From: Phymatolithon calcareum
Lineage: Eukaryota > Rhodophyta > Florideophyceae > Hapalidiales
Assembly: GCA_977006965.1 (NCBI GenBank)
Contig: OZ345359.1
Span: forward strand, 2,170,001-2,234,000
DNA: 64,000 nucleotides
Direction: 5' to 3'
The notes below the pieces were generated by a model, which did no database searches, was not told the origin of the DNA, and saw only the letters and a list, made by a program, of their open reading frames with translations. Made by a program: the position numbers and the translations under genes. Below, in pieces: positions 53,875 through 64,000 of the stretch. The stretch's first letter is position 1, and each line of letters starts with the position of its first letter.

Positions 53875-55194
53875 TTAGAATTGCATTGCCACGACATTGA
53901 CTGGTGCTGGTGCATGTGCGCCCCCTTCAAGAAGCCCCACAGAAGAGCCCGTCCATTCGAAAAGCGCTCTGAATGGAGCTAAAAGCGAATGTGCAACTTC
54001 AGGATTCACAGCGGTTGTATACGTGCTCGTCCTTATTCCCTCAACAATAATATCACCATGAACTGTTTGTGGATTGAACAGTCCTTTTCGAATGACAACA
54101 TCAACAGCCTGAACCTGCACTGCAACTCCATTTTCATTCTGCAACAAATCACCAACCTTAACCGACTTTGCCGGAACAAGTTCTCCATTGACGTGCAAAT
54201 AATGCACTGCAGTCAACACAAGGGAGGAGCCATCGCTTGTGGAAAGTTGCACGAAAGGTCCACGGGTTCCGGGGACGCGATGAGTGAACATAAACACTGG
54301 AGAATAAATCCCAGGTGCGACTTTGACTCGGTCACCGATTTGCACATCACGCATCGCCTTCGAGGTGCCGTCTTCAAGGTTTACACGCGCCTCGGCGGGA
54401 AAGCAAGATTCGTCGTGATATCGGAACTCGCTCTGCCGTCCGCGACCAATCGGGATGGGGGTAGTAACAGAAACGGGTCTTTTTCCATTGCCATTGTCGT
54501 GCCAATTCACAGCGCCATCTCCATTGCCATGTCCTCCTGTATTTCCATTGCCACTCACAGTGCCACTGTTTCCGCCATCTTTTCCGCCTCCTGATGCCGG
54601 TCCGCTCGGGGGTCCACTTGGACTTTTGTCTCCATTTCGCGGATTATGACGGGGACCGTTATAAATGCAAAGCCCAAGCCGCTCAGGGCTTGCAATCACA
54701 AGCCAAAATCCATCAGGCAGCGACTTTCCAGGTGCCACGACGACAGGCGCGGTGTTCAGGATGAAGGCAGAAACAGTTCCCTTGGGGAAGGAATATGAGC
54801 CGCAAGTCCGGTCCGTCGCATCGACAGCGACAACGGCGCCCGGTGCGTTTTCAAATACGTTCTTCAAGAGGTTATTCCCAGCGACGAACGAAGCGGGTAT
54901 TGCCGCGGCAGCGCGATCGAAATCGCCCATTGCATCCGTCTTGAAAATTTGCGCGGACCCTGTAGAAGTGCAAAAGGAGCCCTGGACAAGCACGCCAGAG
55001 TGCGGGATGCCGCCGTCGGAGATTGAATGCTTCACAGAAGTCGGACAGCCATTACCGTCAGTACCGATGAGATTGAATGTTGCTCCGAGATTATCAATGG
55101 CATGCTGATGTATCGTTGCGGAGAGGTCGCGACAGGCGGTTAATTGCGCGAAGAGAGACAGAAGGAGAGCGACCATACACGTGGTGAAGGACAT
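53875..55194 (-). CDS. Secreted Hint-domain (hedgehog/intein-type) protein
   Basis: Hint domains cleave their own polypeptide at an N-terminal Cys. The 439-aa product has a signal peptide (residues 1-20), an N-terminal cysteine-containing domain of unknown fold (about 22-180), a Gly/Asn/Ser/Pro-rich linker (180-250) and a C-terminal Hint domain (about 262-412). The Hint begins ESCFPAEARVNLEDG with Cys264, continues MRDVQIGDRV, has the TAVH box (Thr328, His331) and ends GLFNPQTVHGDIIVEGIRTS. The residue before the Cys is Ser rather than the Gly of hedgehogs, and the later Cys of hedgehogs (SCYA) is Thr here (STYT). Cleavage would release the N-terminal domain outside the cell. Unrelated to true hedgehog signalling domains; role unknown. 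Confidence 0.9.
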   Translation of the reverse strand: MSFTTCMVALLLSLFAQLTACRDLSATIHQHAIDNLGATFNLIGTDGNGCPTSVKHSISDGGIPHSGVLVQGSFCTSTGSAQIFKTDAMGDFDRAAAAIPASFVAGNNLLKNVFENAPGAVVAVDATDRTCGSYSFPKGTVSAFILNTAPVVVAPGKSLPDGFWLVIASPERLGLCIYNGPRHNPRNGDKSPSGPPSGPASGGGKDGGNSGTVSGNGNTGGHGNGDGAVNWHDNGNGKRPVSVTTPIPIGRGRQSEFRYHDESCFPAEARVNLEDGTSKAMRDVQIGDRVKVAPGIYSPVFMFTHRVPGTRGPFVQLSTSDGSSLVLTAVHYLHVNGELVPAKSVKVGDLLQNENGVAVQVQAVDVVIRKGLFNPQTVHGDIIVEGIRTSTYTTAVNPEVAHSLLAPFRALFEWTGSSVGLLEGGAHAPAPVNVVAMQF

Positions 55195-57304
55195 GGTGGC
55201 TGCTCCTGTTGCTGCTGAGAGGAAAGTCGGGGGAGGTTGCGAAGGGTAGGTTGAAGATGTGGCGGTGGCACTGGACGAGAACGAAGATGGAAGCGGCTCT
55301 TATTGTGATGAGCAGAACGAAGTCGCCAGGTGCCTTGCGCGGAGGAGTAGACTATGGAGATATGCATCGCTGGTGAGAAATAGGATGGTGATGATGGAGG
55401 TGGTTGGTGAGCTGGGGAATTCCCGCAGCCAGAAGAATGCTTCCGAGGTGCCAAGTCAGTGCCAGATGGAGCGAGCGAGCGGGCGTGCTGCTCATGTTAT
55501 GTAAGGCAAATCAGCCAGAACATTTTGCGCGGCATTGCGTTTTTTGAATGAGCAGTTTGGGTGGCAGCGCACCAGAGGTGTTGCACAGTTTCCTTCAAAG
55601 CTGTGCTATGATATTTGGCGTGCGTTTGATACGGCAGAATGATGTGGATCACGCCCCGTGTATACATTTAGCTCTGTTTGTAAGGCGGTACGAATCTGTA
55701 TAGCGGTGCTTTCTTAGTGTGAAAAAATGATTCTATGGTAAATTGGGATTTTTATGAAACTGACGAGTGTTGAATTGCATTGGTGGCACTGCGTCATCGT
55801 TCCGTTTCCAGATATTCTGCCAATACATACACCAATCGCTACATACACAGCTGTTTTCGGGCGCCAAATTCCAGCTCCGTGTCCCATACCACCCAATGTG
55901 GATGCAACAAAAGTCGCCAAAATCGGATTCAGACGCAAAAATAACGTTCGATAACATTGCAAAGTCCTGATTTGATATATATTGGAGCGCAACATTTGTG
56001 TTGCAATCCATTCTTTTCCAAGAGCCCGTGAAGAGGCCGTGTGGCTCTAGAGAACCTCAAGAACTTGAAATAAAAGTCATCCGTCGAAACAATAATCGGG
56101 TCGATGGTCGAGGCTCACGAAGTCTTTTCACGCTCCTTCAGAGTCTGTTTTTGGCGACATGTGTAGTTCACTAGCTTGCTCGTCCTGATGTTCCCTAATG
56201 AAACAGTGCTGTCTTGCGACACAGCTAACTCTGGTAGTTTAGCTCTGCTGTTTGGATACTCAGATTAAATTAGGTCTTCACACGATCTTCGTGCTGGTAT
56301 GAAGATTTTCCATTCCTTCTAACCCTTTCACGCAGCCTGTGTACCTCACATCTGCTCCCTGAATGACAATCTCCAATGTGCAGCCAAAAGAGGAAGTTGT
56401 CTTACGCTTGGTAGCCTTGTGGATTTGTCCTTATGCACACTTCGACCGGATGACTATTTTTTAGATGCGCAAGGGCAGAGCTGGAGCTCGCGACACTTGA
56501 CTGCATTCGAGAATCGAACAATGCAACTTACAGAAAGTTGCCGTGATATGTTTCGGTTTGCAGTCGACGTGCAGAAAATGAGTGTTGGCTTTGGTTCTGG
56601 AGATAGCGAGTAGTCTTGCGAGATGCGAGAATTTGAGTACTGCAAACGACGATATTTTCCAGTTCGCTGTAGATTGATGTCCGTATACGTGGAAGCACTG
56701 GTTCTGCCAGTTCCTTCAAATGATTCAACCAACATTCAGGTTGCCTTCAACGAGCGCTAGGGCGTACGGTTCACTAAGTTGGCTCTAATATGACCACGTG
56801 TGTGAGCAGCAGGGATAAGATGAACTATGAGCTGCCGAGCATGGCTTTCCTGGTTACCGCTTCCCAAATCGGCCAAAGCATGTCTTCTCGTCCTCTGTGC
56901 TGAACGCACATAATTTCGCACGGCCAACAACTTGAAACTGCTACAGAATGAAATAGCTCCTGCCGGCCATGTTTGAGAAGGTTGGAAGCAAGTCAACAGC
57001 AAGACATCTCGCCGCACACATAGCCCCTGTGCCCCTTTGCGCGACAAGTAGATACTTCTTGGCGCTCGAGTGTTGCACCGAATTTCCGTCTCCTTTTGGA
57101 GCCTCTCCTCTGGTTTGCGTGGAGCGAAGAATTTGTCAGATGTAACTGCACTGCGAAAAGTGCTTGTGCTTATTCCTCAATTCTACAAGATGTCATTTTG
57201 ATTTATGAAGTTGACAACAACGCAAAGGTTAACAGACAAAAAGAACAGATTTACAACTGCAAATGACCTCGACCATAGCACATGGTCAAAATGCTCACAA
57301 CCAA
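55195..57304. other. Intergenic, 2.1 kb
   Basis: No gene recognised; overlapping short frames only. Contains the Hint gene's promoter side near 55.2 kb. Confidence 0.5.
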
Positions 57305-58201
57305 TTAGTTATACTTAGTGATGGTCCGATCGTTAGTTGGGTAAATTTCCCTGTTATTTGGAACGCGCACCCCTTCAATGTTTTGGTACCGCGTCACCTG
57401 GTCCCCAGCGACATAGATGATCTCCTGTGACAGGATCCACTGCACGTTACGCGTCCATGGGTCTGTGGTGGTGGATCCAATCAATGACACCAACTGGTTC
57501 TGTTGCAGCGCATTGCCAAGCATCGACGCCACATTGACGGAATCCTCATTGTCCTCGTCACTGTCCTCCTCCTTGTCCGACCTCTTGTCCTCCTTCTCGT
57601 CCTCCTCCTCCATCTTGTCGAGTACCTTTTCAAACTCTGAGTTAAACTCGCCGATATCAATAAAAATACCCAGCACACAGATCGTGGGTTTCGTGTCGCT
57701 AGACCCGTTCTGCGCGCGCGTGTGCACGAGATGCAACTCCATGGGGAAGTCGATTCCATCCAGATGATGCTCGGAGCGGTTATGGACGTGCATTTGTGCG
57801 AGATAGTAAGTTTCCCCGTTGAAGGTGATTGAACCGTCCCTGAGCGTACCGGCGTTTGACGTCTTCATGCGGTAGTTCCCATTTGCCTCCTCATACTCGC
57901 GTGAAAGCGTTAGATTGGTTGACACTGTGATCTCAGGTGCATTGGACGCAGGGGATGTAACGGTCTCGTTGATCCGCACGTCCACAGGGGATTGGAAGGT
58001 GGAGACATCTGTGGTGACGGCGGACACGGACTTCGCACAGAGGTGAGCGCAGCGGATGGGCTTTGCGCCGAGGCGCGGGCCGGTGAAGTTAGTGGCGAGA
58101 GAATGCATGAAGGCGGGGGTGGTGGAAGGCGCCACAGTGTGAAGATGTTGTTTCGGGTTCTGTGTCGCTGCGGATGTTGCGAACTTGTCGGGAACGTGCA
58201 T
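57305..58201 (-). CDS. Alpha-type carbonic anhydrase with acidic insert
   Basis: Interconverts CO2 and bicarbonate. In the numbering of the 298-aa frame the zinc ligands are His138 and His140 (AQMHVHNRSEH) and His157 (MELHLVH), all intact, with the SEH glutamate between them. Upstream is QSPVDVRI, the usual QSPI motif; downstream are VQWILSQEIIYVAGDQV and VPNNREIYPTNDRTI, matching the family end. Two oddities: the N-terminal WxYxGxxGPxxW strand before QSP is missing, and an Asp/Glu/Lys-rich insert of about 30 residues lies near 196-225. A TATATAAG on the minus strand lies only about 10 bp before the first ATG (58201), so transcripts may start further in and use the ATG at 58108 (MHSLATNF). 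An undetected upstream exon is another possibility. Confidence 0.85.
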   Translation of the reverse strand: MHVPDKFATSAATQNPKQHLHTVAPSTTPAFMHSLATNFTGPRLGAKPIRCAHLCAKSVSAVTTDVSTFQSPVDVRINETVTSPASNAPEITVSTNLTLSREYEEANGNYRMKTSNAGTLRDGSITFNGETYYLAQMHVHNRSEHHLDGIDFPMELHLVHTRAQNGSSDTKPTICVLGIFIDIGEFNSEFEKVLDKMEEEDEKEDKRSDKEEDSDEDNEDSVNVASMLGNALQQNQLVSLIGSTTTDPWTRNVQWILSQEIIYVAGDQVTRYQNIEGVRVPNNREIYPTNDRTITKYN

Positions 58202-58227
58202 GAACACGATTACTTATATAGCGTGAT

Positions 58228-58287
58228 AGCGTCAGCAGATGCGCTGGTAACTTTTAAATAAAAAATCTACCTTTCTTCTTCTTCTTC
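58228..58287 (+). mobile_element. 60-bp retro-insertion with 11-bp direct repeats
   Basis: Flanked by TATAGCGTGAT at 58217-58227 and 58288-58298. The insert ends in a (TTC)n tail and matches, in the other orientation, 58864-58902 (shared GATGCGCTGGTAACTTTT versus GATGCGTTGGTAACTTTT, then A/T-rich, then TTCTTC). This looks like the last bases of a retroposon family with a TTC tail, severely 5'-truncated. Its left TSD overlaps the TATA-like box of the carbonic anhydrase gene. Confidence 0.65.
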
Positions 58288-58298
58288 TATAGCGTGAT

Positions 58299-58863
58299 TA
58301 AGGGGCTGTAGCTGGGTACTCTGTGAAACATTCTAGCAGGGATAGTACCAATATTATTGTTATTTATTGGGGCACATGATGCAATAGGAATTGCAATACC
58401 AATAATGCAAGGTTGAAGGCAATAGGAATTGCAATATCTTACCATTCTTCCAATATCAATTGCAATAACAGAATCTAATTCAGGTCCTCCTGCGCCATGT
58501 CTTCACTCGCGCATTCGGCGATCTTGCCAGCACAGAGGAGGGCAAGGGTGTACCCTGATTTTCGATCATATGCCATTACTTTTTGCAATAACTATTGCAA
58601 TAAGCACCTCTCAGGGCAATTAAGACTTTATTGCAATTTATTGCAATAAATTGCAGTAAAAAAAATAAAAATAATATTGGTACCAAGCGTGCATTCTAGG
58701 TATATTTTTTTCTGCTCGAGTACATGTTCTATGTTTGGTATTTGTTCAACACTGAGATGCAGTGTAAAAATTAACATCATTTGTTCTGGCCTCAGGTAAG
58801 AGTGAGCGACGCAAAGGTAGGGAGAGGTGAATGCGATCATATCTTCAATAGAAGAAGTGGGAG
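58299..58863. other. AT-rich region with many GCAAT/ATTGC motifs
   Basis: At least nine copies of TGCAAT or ATTGCA, mostly as AATTGCAATA or ATTGCAATAA, cluster between 58390 and 58655. No coding capacity. It could be the body of a MITE or a transposase-binding region; no clear ends were found. Confidence 0.5.
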
Positions 58864-58902
58864 TTTTTATTTTTTTAAAAAAGTTACCAACGCATCAGCA
58901 GG
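58864..58902 (-). repeat. Second copy of the TTC-tail repeat end
   Basis: Minus strand: CTGCTGATGCGTTGGTAACT, then an A/T-rich run and CTTCTTC, related to the insertion at 58228. The homologous body may extend to the right of 58902 but I could not define it. Confidence 0.55.
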
Positions 58903-61214
58903 GGCTTTGGGCAACTTTGCGAAGGTCATATGGCCACGGACAGAGTTTTTCTTGGTTGGACGTTTGCATGGTCGGATACGACTCGACCTGGTGGAATACC
59001 AAAGCATACTATGTTCCTCTGACCCATAAGAACACGAAGTAGAAATGTGGGCAACGCGATTAAGCGCTATGATAAGCCTCTCAAGTGCAAATTTGACAAC
59101 GAGAGCTTGAAGTAAACTCACATCCATCCATCCATCCTCTGAAGCATAATTGGGTCTCGAGGGGGAGAAATATTCCTCTGTACTGGGTAACGCATAGTCG
59201 ACGGGGAATGGGCTCAGATCTTCAATAGCAATGTAGAATTTGTCGTCGCGCCCGCTGTTTGTCGCAAATTCGAGGTCGGGAATAATCGCTGTCGAGAAGA
59301 CAAGAAACAACGGGTCTCAAGTGGCTCAGTCTCACACACTGCCGCCTGTTTCTCATAGCAAGACAACTGGCTCTGGATGAGCGCCGCTTCATACTCCAGC
59401 GCCGAGGACCAGATTCGGAATGGTATAAATGCGACAGCACCCGAGCACAGCATTGCGTTGGAAGGCAGTCGGAATAAGAATCACCAAGTCTTGGTCGGCT
59501 CAGTGCTCCTTCCGGGAGCACACGGAGAGAAGTGGCTGGTGTAGGCGTCTCGCCATGCCCAGTCCCCGTTTGGGAAACCAGCGGTCATAACGGATCATTG
59601 AGACTAACTGGTGTGTGACGACATTCTTGAACAGCACGTGGACCTTCGCGAAGTTCTACAATGCTGAGCGCACGAAAGGTAATAAACTCTCTTTTGTTCT
59701 GAACTGTTAATTGCCGTTTTGCGACACTGTTATTTCGCTGTCCAAGGCGGTTGCTTTTTCCTGTCGCGACTGTACGCCGCACAACTTAGATCGCGATAGT
59801 CATGCTGCTCGTGGTAGGTGATCTGTTGGGCCATACGGGCACGCGCCTCTCGTGTGTCTATGCGCTGCATCGATGTCTTTTGCGTAGGTTGTAATATATA
59901 TAAGGTAGTTAGTTCCTTCCTCTGAGTAAAGGAAGGTGGGGAGTTCTTTAGATTTCGGCTCGAATGCCCGGCTCGAAGCACGCTCAACGTCGCCTGCACG
60001 GCCCTTCTACCACGCGGAGTCGGAGTTCTTCCCACCCATGACCGCATCGGTTCACTCTGCAAGCCAGCATGGTGGTCATTGTGCGCCCCTTTTTCCCTTT
60101 TACGTGCGTCTGTACCAAGGTTGACGGCCAAGGCATGGTCGCCACCCGAAGACGACGCCGTCCCTGCCCGTCGTTTTCTTCTTCCCTTCTTTTGTTCGTC
60201 TTGTCGTAAGAGGCGCAATGTCGTCCGTTCGGCTATCACCAAGCTCATCTCTCCCCATTCGCGAAGGCTTGCGCTCGTGTTCGTTCCGCTCGACCGCTGG
60301 AGTTCCCGCAAGACTACCGCGCTTATCCTCATCACCTGGACGATCGTGTTGCGCTCGTTGAGCTTCTGAAGCCCAGTACGGCGTAGCCTCGCGCTCGTGT
60401 CTGATCACCACGCCCGCTTGTGTTCCCGAAACGCCCATGGAGTGCTCCGATGCCGATCTACACGATTATTCTGTCTATTTTTCCTGGGGTTTTTTGTTTG
60501 CTTGTCTTTCTTTCCTCCTCATTCTGTCTAGTCTCTCCCGCTCTTTTCTTCTCTCTCCTCTCTTGGGCTTTTCTCTCCCATGTAGCGTCAGGTTCTTTTG
60601 GAGCCTGGCGCTACATTTGTAGGTTTCGTTTTTGGCAGGAACTGTATTGCAATGAAAAGCTTTGGTAGGTATCATAGTAATGAAAGCTTTTTCCCCTATG
60701 GGGCTAGCATTCAGTGCTTTTATTTTTACCTCTACTTCTATTACGACAGGGATTTAATCCTGCTAACTAATTGTAAGGACGCTTCTTCACTGCCTGCCGC
60801 TCTTCATAATGTCCCGCAGCAGAGATGTGGTTTGCTTTTTGCTTCGCTTACGCAGAAAATCCACCAATATAAACAAGTTTAGTGAATACTGACACGCAGC
60901 TGATTACCACATATATTTACAAGTACAAAACATGAATCAAGAAAAAATTCTTTTCATCGAGATGTGTCTATTTGTAGTTTTCGGTTGATCGATATGGACA
61001 TGGACTGCAATTGCAAATTCTCGAAAAAGCATGCGACTTTGGGAGCTACAGGAATGAACATTACAAGGAGATGGCCTCAATGTGACCAGCGAAGAAGATC
61101 CAGTATGGGACAAAAGTTTCAGCGTCGCGATTGTAAGCATATGCGTTCCACCAGTTAAGAGAAACTTGTGAAGTTGGATATTTTATATTAAATCCTTGCT
61201 ACCCTGCAAGTGGT
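58903..61214. other. Intergenic, 2.3 kb, one hairpin
   Basis: Open frames here, including a 201-codon one at 59730-60335, have no family signature. A hairpin at 60580-60616 pairs ATGTAGCGTCAGG with CCTGGCGCTACAT (13 pairs, one G-U) around an 11-nt loop, just after a C/T-rich stretch. Confidence 0.5.
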
Positions 61215-61225
61215 TAGTGAAGTCT

Positions 61226-63084
61226 TTCTTTCTTTCTTTATTGCAGAAGGCGCTGATTCAACACCAGAACTTACCCTAGAGCAAGTTCTCATTGTTCAAA
61301 TATTGGAGTATCTCTACGGGTCTCTCCCTGCACAGATCTTCAACAGTTTTGCCTCGCACTCTTCCGATGAATTGCCGTCTAGAGGCAGCCCGACCAGAAC
61401 AGCGTATAATTAGGTGCTCCACTGTCTCCATGACGCCATGCGGGCACATCTTGCACACTGGGTCATAGAGTAGCGGTTCATCCTCGACGTGTCCATGGTG
61501 AAAGCATGCTACAATAGGACAGCAATTTACCATAAGCTGGTGTAGTACCGCCTCTGCACGTCTCTGTGAGATGTGCAGATCTTTTGGGAGCGTAGGTAGA
61601 GTGAGTAGTTTGCTTCTGCACGGCGGTTTGATAATGGATCGGGCCGCTTCCAAAGTAAGAGGTATTGTTTGATGCAACACCAGATCCGATTCCAAAATTC
61701 CCCTCCGCGCCAGATCATCAGCGACCTCATTCTTCGCGACGCCGCAGTGGCTCGGTATCCACACACACTCTATACGAACTTCGTCTGAAAATAACCGGTC
61801 CATAATATTCCACAGATTCCGCACCATGTCACCAAACATTCGCGGTTGCCCGTTGAGCGCGTCTAAGCAACTGCGACTGTCGGTGAACCATCTGATGGTG
61901 CTGCCGCGGGAAAGATGTAGGTCTGCCGCTGCTTGAAACGCTTGCACGGCGGCAAATGCCTCCGCGTCGAATGAAGAGCCAACAGCTCCAGCGGCCAGCG
62001 ATGCTTCCACGACAACTTCTTCGCCGCGCAATATCAGAATCCCCGCTCCGCCGACCTGGAATGGGATGGTACGATACATTTCGAGTGTTTCACCATCTTC
62101 GTCGCACGCGATAACGCGCTGTTTCGAGTCGGTTGGGGTGGTTCCGTATGCATGCTCGTCTCCGTCGTCGTAGGCCAAGAGGACATCCGGGGGCCTGCCG
62201 TGTCGAGCCTCAAACTTTTTCGCTGCTTCGTTATCATGGTATTGGGTGGGGTTGAATTTCCTCAACGTCGCCGTGTACCAACCTTCATCCCATTTCATGG
62301 AGACCCGTTCTCCATGATGCAGATCGCAGATAAATTCGAGAGGTACTTTTCCGACACTTCCGCCCGTCCATATTTCGATGTCAGCTGGTTGTGACGCATT
62401 GCGTTCCAAAATAAAATCTTCTGTCGCGGTACGCTTCTCCTCTGGGTCATCCTTCGCCGAAATAGGAGTCTTGAAGGTAAGAAACCTGTTGATAGAGCGG
62501 TCCTTCTGGATAGGTGGATGGATTTCATTGCGTGGGAGCGCGAGGATCCCTTTCTCCGCGAGATGATTCGCGCTTGAGTCCCTCCACGACCCTGCGTTTC
62601 GCCTAGAGTTCAACACACTAGTTTGGGCTTCACGAGCCACTGGTGTATCCGTTTGAAGTCGAAGTGCTTAGTCCATGACAAGAGTTGCTTCCATCTCTCC
62701 AATATTTCGCAGGCTACGCATCCCAGTCAGTGACCGAAGCTTGGGGATTGCCGTAGCTTTCAGACAGCGGCTGGCCGCTCGCGCTGCTTCCTTCCGTGCG
62801 ACTTCTACATGCTTGATGTGAGAGGCGAATCCGTGTACAGCGAAAGCTGATGCACCGTACTGTGCCGTTGGTTCACAATAGCTCTTGCGGAATGCTTCCA
62901 TCGTTGATGATTCCGCGCCCCAAGATGTTCCACTCAGCGCTCTTATGAAGCGGGTCTTCGACCGGAGACTCCGGTTCACTTCCTGGCAATGCACTTTGAA
63001 GCTCAGTCGTTGGTCGTAATGAACCCCGAGGAACTTGTATGATGTCACTGCGTCTATTGTCTCGCCATCGATATTGACGTTCCC
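61226..63084 (-). mobile_element. LINE (non-LTR retrotransposon), 5'-truncated, with TSD
   Basis: A 1.86-kb insertion on the minus strand flanked by a perfect 11-bp target duplication TAGTGAAGTCT (61215-61225 and 63085-63095). The 3' end is GCAATAAAGAAAGAAAGAAA, an AAAG-type tail as in the fragments at 6.6 and 7.0 kb. The 5' end lies within the reverse transcriptase, so the copy was dead on arrival. Clean TSDs imply moderate youth. Confidence 0.92.
61276..63048 (-). pseudogene. LINE ORF2 C-terminus: RT thumb, RNase H with Tudor-like insert, Cys/His knuckle
   Basis: One frame from the truncation point to the stop at 61276, broken only by a TAA at 62668-62670. First part: end of the reverse transcriptase (SYKFLGVHYDQRLSFKVHC, RKSYCEPTAQYGASAF). 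Second part (454 codons from 62640): an RNase H with Glu227 (FDAEAFAAV), Asp254 (WFTDSRSCLDAL) and His298/Asp308 (WIPSHCGVAKNEVADDLA). The first strand reads WTGGSVGKV, so the usual Asp of TDGS is Gly93. Between this strand and the next (VGGAGILIL) lie about 96 extra residues resembling a Tudor domain (GERVSMKWDEGWYTATLRKF ... VLLAYDDGDEHAYG). The end carries CKMCPHGVMETVEHLIIRC, the knuckle typical of such LINEs. The RNase H clade suits the I/Jockey-like groups. Confidence 0.87.
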
Positions 63085-63095
63085 TAGTGAAGTCT

Positions 63096-64000
63096 ACTAT
63101 ATAATTCATACATTCTCTACCTACTCCTACCTAAACCAATGCCGAACCGCAAGAATAGCGAAAGTCATCATCACACTCCCCGTCAACCTCTCAACCGACG
63201 TCGTTTCGAAACGTGCCCGCCACGTGCCCGCCCCCTTATTGGCGGCGAAGTAACAGTACTAGAAGATCCATTCCTCCAATTGTTGCTCTACAATTTTCGA
63301 TCTTTCCAATACGTACTCCGCCCTCCGCACGCCCCTACCAGCCAAACTATTCTCCTCCACAACCTCCGTCCTCCTTACACTCGACAAAATCATCGATGAA
63401 TGTCGCAGATGAGAGCATGCCATAACAGAAGATCAGACATCGAACGTCTCGCCTCCACGCGAGACAGTGATCGTTCGACCTTCTTGAAAACGAATCAAGC
63501 GGTTTTGCAGGGTTACTTGAGACGAGAAGCCATGTTAGCAATACGTTGCCACATTCGCGCAGCACCGTAACGGCTTCTTGGTATCTTCTTATGCCGTTCT
63601 ACTCTTCTTGATAACTAACCGTCTTCTACTACGACAATTGTGAGGCGACACACAGTGAACCGATAAGATTCGGTTCAAATATGCACGCGGCTACAGAGTT
63701 AGCAGTATCACAAGCTTTAGTCGCTAGTATAACCTTCACTATTGAGCTGCAGAATATAGACCAATATAAACTCAGTGAGGTGGAAACCCAACGAAGGGTA
63801 AGTCGGAATTAAGTTAAGAATATCAACAACCTTCTTCACCCACCTGTGCGTCCCGCCTGTCCGACGGCATCACGCCAAACAATTGTTTTCACTGATTCCT
63901 AAGATAGGAAGTGGGCGGTAATATCCTTTTAGTTCTTCTCGGTACACCCGTACAAATTCACAACTTTATAGAATAGGTCGGAGTCCTGTAGCACCTTGGA
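63096..64000. other. Intergenic, nothing recognised
   Basis: Short frames on both strands only; no domain, repeat or RNA gene seen to the window end. Confidence 0.5.

Noticed and set aside
59730-60335. 201-codon minus-strand frame
   Set aside because: Low-complexity Arg-rich content opposite a C/T-rich strand; no family signature.
1-64000. Bacterial or phage origin, operons or a CRISPR array
   Set aside because: Introns, LTR, LINE and hAT elements, SNARE, NELF and RNase P proteins make it eukaryotic; no regularly spaced direct repeats of CRISPR type.

Overview
The window looks like nuclear DNA of a eukaryote, most likely a multicellular red alga of the Chondrus type. That is inference from gene content and structure. 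Genes are widely spaced and nearly intronless; I can support only two small introns. Transposable elements of several classes fill the gaps. One nuclear protein seems plastid-targeted, with a red-lineage phenylalanine near the start of its transit peptide. There is also a secreted Hint (hedgehog/intein) protein. No rRNA, convincing tRNA or CRISPR array was seen.

Layout. 1-8.1 kb: a decayed copia pol and two 3' scraps of a LINE. 8.1-29.7 kb is the gene-rich part: endonuclease III (NTH1), a plasma-membrane type syntaxin with a 16-codon first exon, an EIPR1-like WD40 protein, a GT90 glycosyltransferase with an in-frame intron, a polyproline/PH-domain protein, a kinase-only PPIP5K/VIP1, an NELF-C/D (TH1) homologue, an RPP21/Rpr2-type RNase P/MRP subunit, a CGL160-like ATP synthase assembly factor and an SLC35/TPT transporter. 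31.4-43.4 kb is a transposon nest. It holds a repeat family coding for a charged helical peptide, a 1.76-kb hAT element with TSD CATGCATC, a 327-bp MITE with TSD CTAGGAGG, and an intact copia element with apparently identical LTRs and TSD AAGAT. The copia sits inside an older inverted-repeat element whose two ends carry five mirrored copies of a GTGTCACTAAT-like site. 43.5-45.2 kb: a pyrimidine-rich satellite-like tract, a duplication and a CA microsatellite.

46.3-58.2 kb: an SGNH/GDSL hydrolase, an EDEM/GH47 N-terminal fragment, an unknown membrane protein, a GC-rich tandem repeat of about 79 bp, the Hint protein and an alpha-carbonic anhydrase. 61.2-63.1 kb: a 5'-truncated LINE with an 11-bp TSD, whose RNase H domain is split by a Tudor-like insert.

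The host genes are single housekeeping or secretory-pathway genes, not a pathway cluster. One neighbour pair fits functionally: the syntaxin and EIPR1 genes are head to head and both families act in membrane traffic. The most notable items are NELF-C/D in an algal-type genome, the mirrored five-site transposon ends, the Tudor-like insert in a LINE RNase H that has lost its first catalytic Asp, and the kinase-only PPIP5K.
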